Of a stretch of DNA of 64,000 nt, positions 62,476 to 64,000 are shown one piece after another (the first letter of the stretch is position 1; every line of letters begins with the position of its first letter). This DNA comes from Ruegeria conchae (GTDB taxonomy: Bacteria > Pseudomonadota > Alphaproteobacteria > Rhodobacterales > Rhodobacteraceae). A model generated the notes under the pieces. The model searched no databases, was not told the DNA's origin, and was given only the letters and a program-made list of their open reading frames with translations. The stretch lies in the NCBI RefSeq assembly GCF_000192475.1, contig NZ_AEYW01000001.1:1-64000 (forward strand), read 5' to 3'. The position numbers were made by a program, and so were the translations under genes.

Positions 62476-63758
62476 TGACGTTTTTGATTTTGGCCGGGCT
62501 GATTGTCCTCTTGCTCACCGGGATGCCAATCTTTGCCGGGCTTGGGCTGACCTCGCTGATCATAATGATGCTGACAGAAGGCAACGTGAACAGCGCGGCC
62601 GATACGGTTTTTGCCAAACTGAACAACGGCCTTTTGACGGCCATACCGATGTTTGCCTTCATGGCGCACGTGATGATCCGTGCTGGCGTGGTTAAGGATC
62701 TTTACGATGCAGCAAATGCGATTGTCGGCCATTTGCGTGGTGGTCTTGGGGTCGCCACGATCCTCTCCTGCACCATTTTCGCAGCCATTTCCGGTTCGTC
62801 TGTTGCCACGGCGCTTACTATTGGTTCGACGGCCATCCCGCAGATGAAGCGCTTCAACTACAGCCCGAGCTATTCATACGGTGTGATTGCAGCGGGCGGT
62901 ACGCTCGGGATTTTAATCCCTCCCTCTGGACCTCTTATTCTCTATGCCATCGTAACCGAGGCTTCGATCGGAGCTCTTTTCCTGGCCGGGTTGGTGCCGG
63001 GTATCATGATGGCTGTCATTTTCGCGATCTGGGCGATGGTCAGCGCAGGGTTTGGGGGCGCAGTAGTTTCCCAACCATTTGCAGGCATGGGCGTGATCTG
63101 GGCACGTATGAGGCAATCGATCTGGGCCTTGTTGATGCCACCGGTGGTATTGGGCGGGATCTACCTCGGAATTTTTACGGCCACTGAAGCCGCTTCTATT
63201 GGCTGCCTATATGCTCTGTTCATCAGCGTAGTGGTTTACCGCAATTTCGGTCTGCACGACCTTTGGGTGACCGCGTTTGAGACAGTGCGCACAACGGCGA
63301 TGCTGTTCATGATCCTCGCTTCTGCGGCGCTGTTTGGTCACGCCGTAACCATCATTCGCCTGCCCATCGAGATCGTCGAACAAGTGACGGCAATCGGCCT
63401 CAGCCCCGCCATGTTCGTCGTAGCCGTTATGCTGCTCATTCTGGTGCTGGGCATGTTTTTGGAGACCATATCGATCATCCTGATTACGACGCCAATCGTT
63501 TTTCCTGTCATGCTGGCATTGGGGATCGACCCGATATGGTACGGCATCCTGCTAATGATCAATCTCGAACTGGCGCTGATCACACCTCCTGTCGGGATGA
63601 ACCTCTTCGTTATCAAAGGTATTGCGAAAGCCCCTTTGTCGGAGGTCATTCGCGGAGCCTTGCCCTATGCCGCGCTAATGCTACTGGGCCTGCTCCTGGT
63701 CTTTGCAATCCCACCTTTGTCCACGTGGCTTCCCGAGGCGGCGGGGTTCGGCGGCTAA
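62472..63758 (+). CDS. TRAP transporter large permease
   Basis: 428 residues from ATG 62472, which overlaps the small-permease stop (ATGA); the long frame upstream is out of family. DctM core with FAAISGSSVATALTIGSTAI, LGILIPPSGPLILYAIVTEA and the C-terminal LELALITPPVGMNLFVIKGI. A normal-length DctM, about 45 residues shorter than the one at 50439. Last gene of the CoA-transferase operon. Confidence 0.92.
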   Translation: MMTFLILAGLIVLLLTGMPIFAGLGLTSLIIMMLTEGNVNSAADTVFAKLNNGLLTAIPMFAFMAHVMIRAGVVKDLYDAANAIVGHLRGGLGVATILSCTIFAAISGSSVATALTIGSTAIPQMKRFNYSPSYSYGVIAAGGTLGILIPPSGPLILYAIVTEASIGALFLAGLVPGIMMAVIFAIWAMVSAGFGGAVVSQPFAGMGVIWARMRQSIWALLMPPVVLGGIYLGIFTATEAASIGCLYALFISVVVYRNFGLHDLWVTAFETVRTTAMLFMILASAALFGHAVTIIRLPIEIVEQVTAIGLSPAMFVVAVMLLILVLGMFLETISIILITTPIVFPVMLALGIDPIWYGILLMINLELALITPPVGMNLFVIKGIAKAPLSEVIRGALPYAALMLLGLLLVFAIPPLSTWLPEAAGFGG

Positions 63759-64000
63759 GAAACGCGTTTTGGAAAGCCCTTGGGCACTACCCTCCCACGT
63801 CTCAACAGGATAGGACCCCGTGGTTGACACCCGTTCAGCGATGTTCGCAGTTTGTCATCGTATTATCAAACATCCAATGGTTGCGGAATCTGACGTTCGT
63901 TATGTCGCTCTCCGTCAACCGCAAATCGGACAACGCTGACCATTTCAGTGCTTGCTTCAAAGCTAGGTTTCGGAAATTGAATGCGAGACGCAACAATGTC
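63759..64000. other. End of window, no gene recognised
   Basis: No terminator or gene is clear in the last 242 bases. A GTG-started frame of 39 codons (about 63821-63940) has no recognisable product. Confidence 0.4.

Noticed and set aside
1-64000. CRISPR arrays, insertion sequences, rRNA genes, phage or plasmid functions
   Set aside because: No regularly spaced repeats, transposase or integrase genes, rRNA segments or phage structural genes were seen in reading the window.

Overview
The window is chromosomal DNA of an alphaproteobacterium, most likely a Roseobacter-group member of the Rhodobacteraceae (Ruegeria-like). The basis is the gene set and protein style: acidic alanine-rich tails on L3 and S5, a 338-residue RpoA, an AapJQMP amino-acid importer, an ATP12 assembly factor, several TRAP transporters, a DUF1127 protein and GC-rich codon use. 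The species call is recognition from memory, not a database result.

Region 1 (1-26 kb) is the S10-spc-alpha ribosomal superoperon, from rpsJ to rplQ, in the canonical order. Three blocks of non-ribosomal genes interrupt it, and each follows an intrinsic terminator. After rplW come a fatty-acid desaturase, a MarR regulator and a YceI protein. After rplP come a DUF1185 protein, a 2OG-Fe(II) oxygenase-like protein, a cold-shock protein and a SnoaL-like protein. After rpmD come a GT39/ArnT-like membrane glycosyltransferase, a TadE/TadG pair and a DUF1127 protein. Recognisable promoters precede rpsJ, rpmC and rplO. A decayed second copy of the rplW 3' end plus terminator lies just downstream of the desaturase, a scar of how that gene arrived.

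Region 2 (26-36 kb, plus strand) holds a Do-like periplasmic protease, rarA, an RluC-type pseudouridine synthase, a HAD phosphatase, ATP12, and the complete aapJQMP operon.

Region 3 (36-46 kb, minus strand) is the rpmH-rnpA-yidD...yidC-MOSC-engB-argB block. ttcA and an EAL phosphodiesterase are wedged between yidD and yidC. A sterol-desaturase/ferredoxin/SixA trio, linked by 4-base stop/start overlaps, lies downstream.

Region 4 (46-50 kb, plus strand) has a TVP38-like membrane protein, an FAD/NAD disulfide oxidoreductase, an orphan sensor kinase and tRNA-Arg(ACG).

Region 5 (50-64 kb) is a carboxylic-acid catabolic island: a DctPQM-type TRAP transporter; a divergent operon of a fluoroacetate-dehalogenase-like hydrolase translationally coupled to a LeuC/LeuD-type hydro-lyase; two LysR regulators; then a CaiB/BaiF CoA-transferase, an HMG-CoA-lyase-family enzyme and a second TRAP transporter. 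The combination suggests uptake of a branched dicarboxylate, hydration or isomerisation, CoA activation, and cleavage to central metabolites. A citraconate/citramalate-type route is the best guess. The island is the best candidate here for an undescribed pathway.
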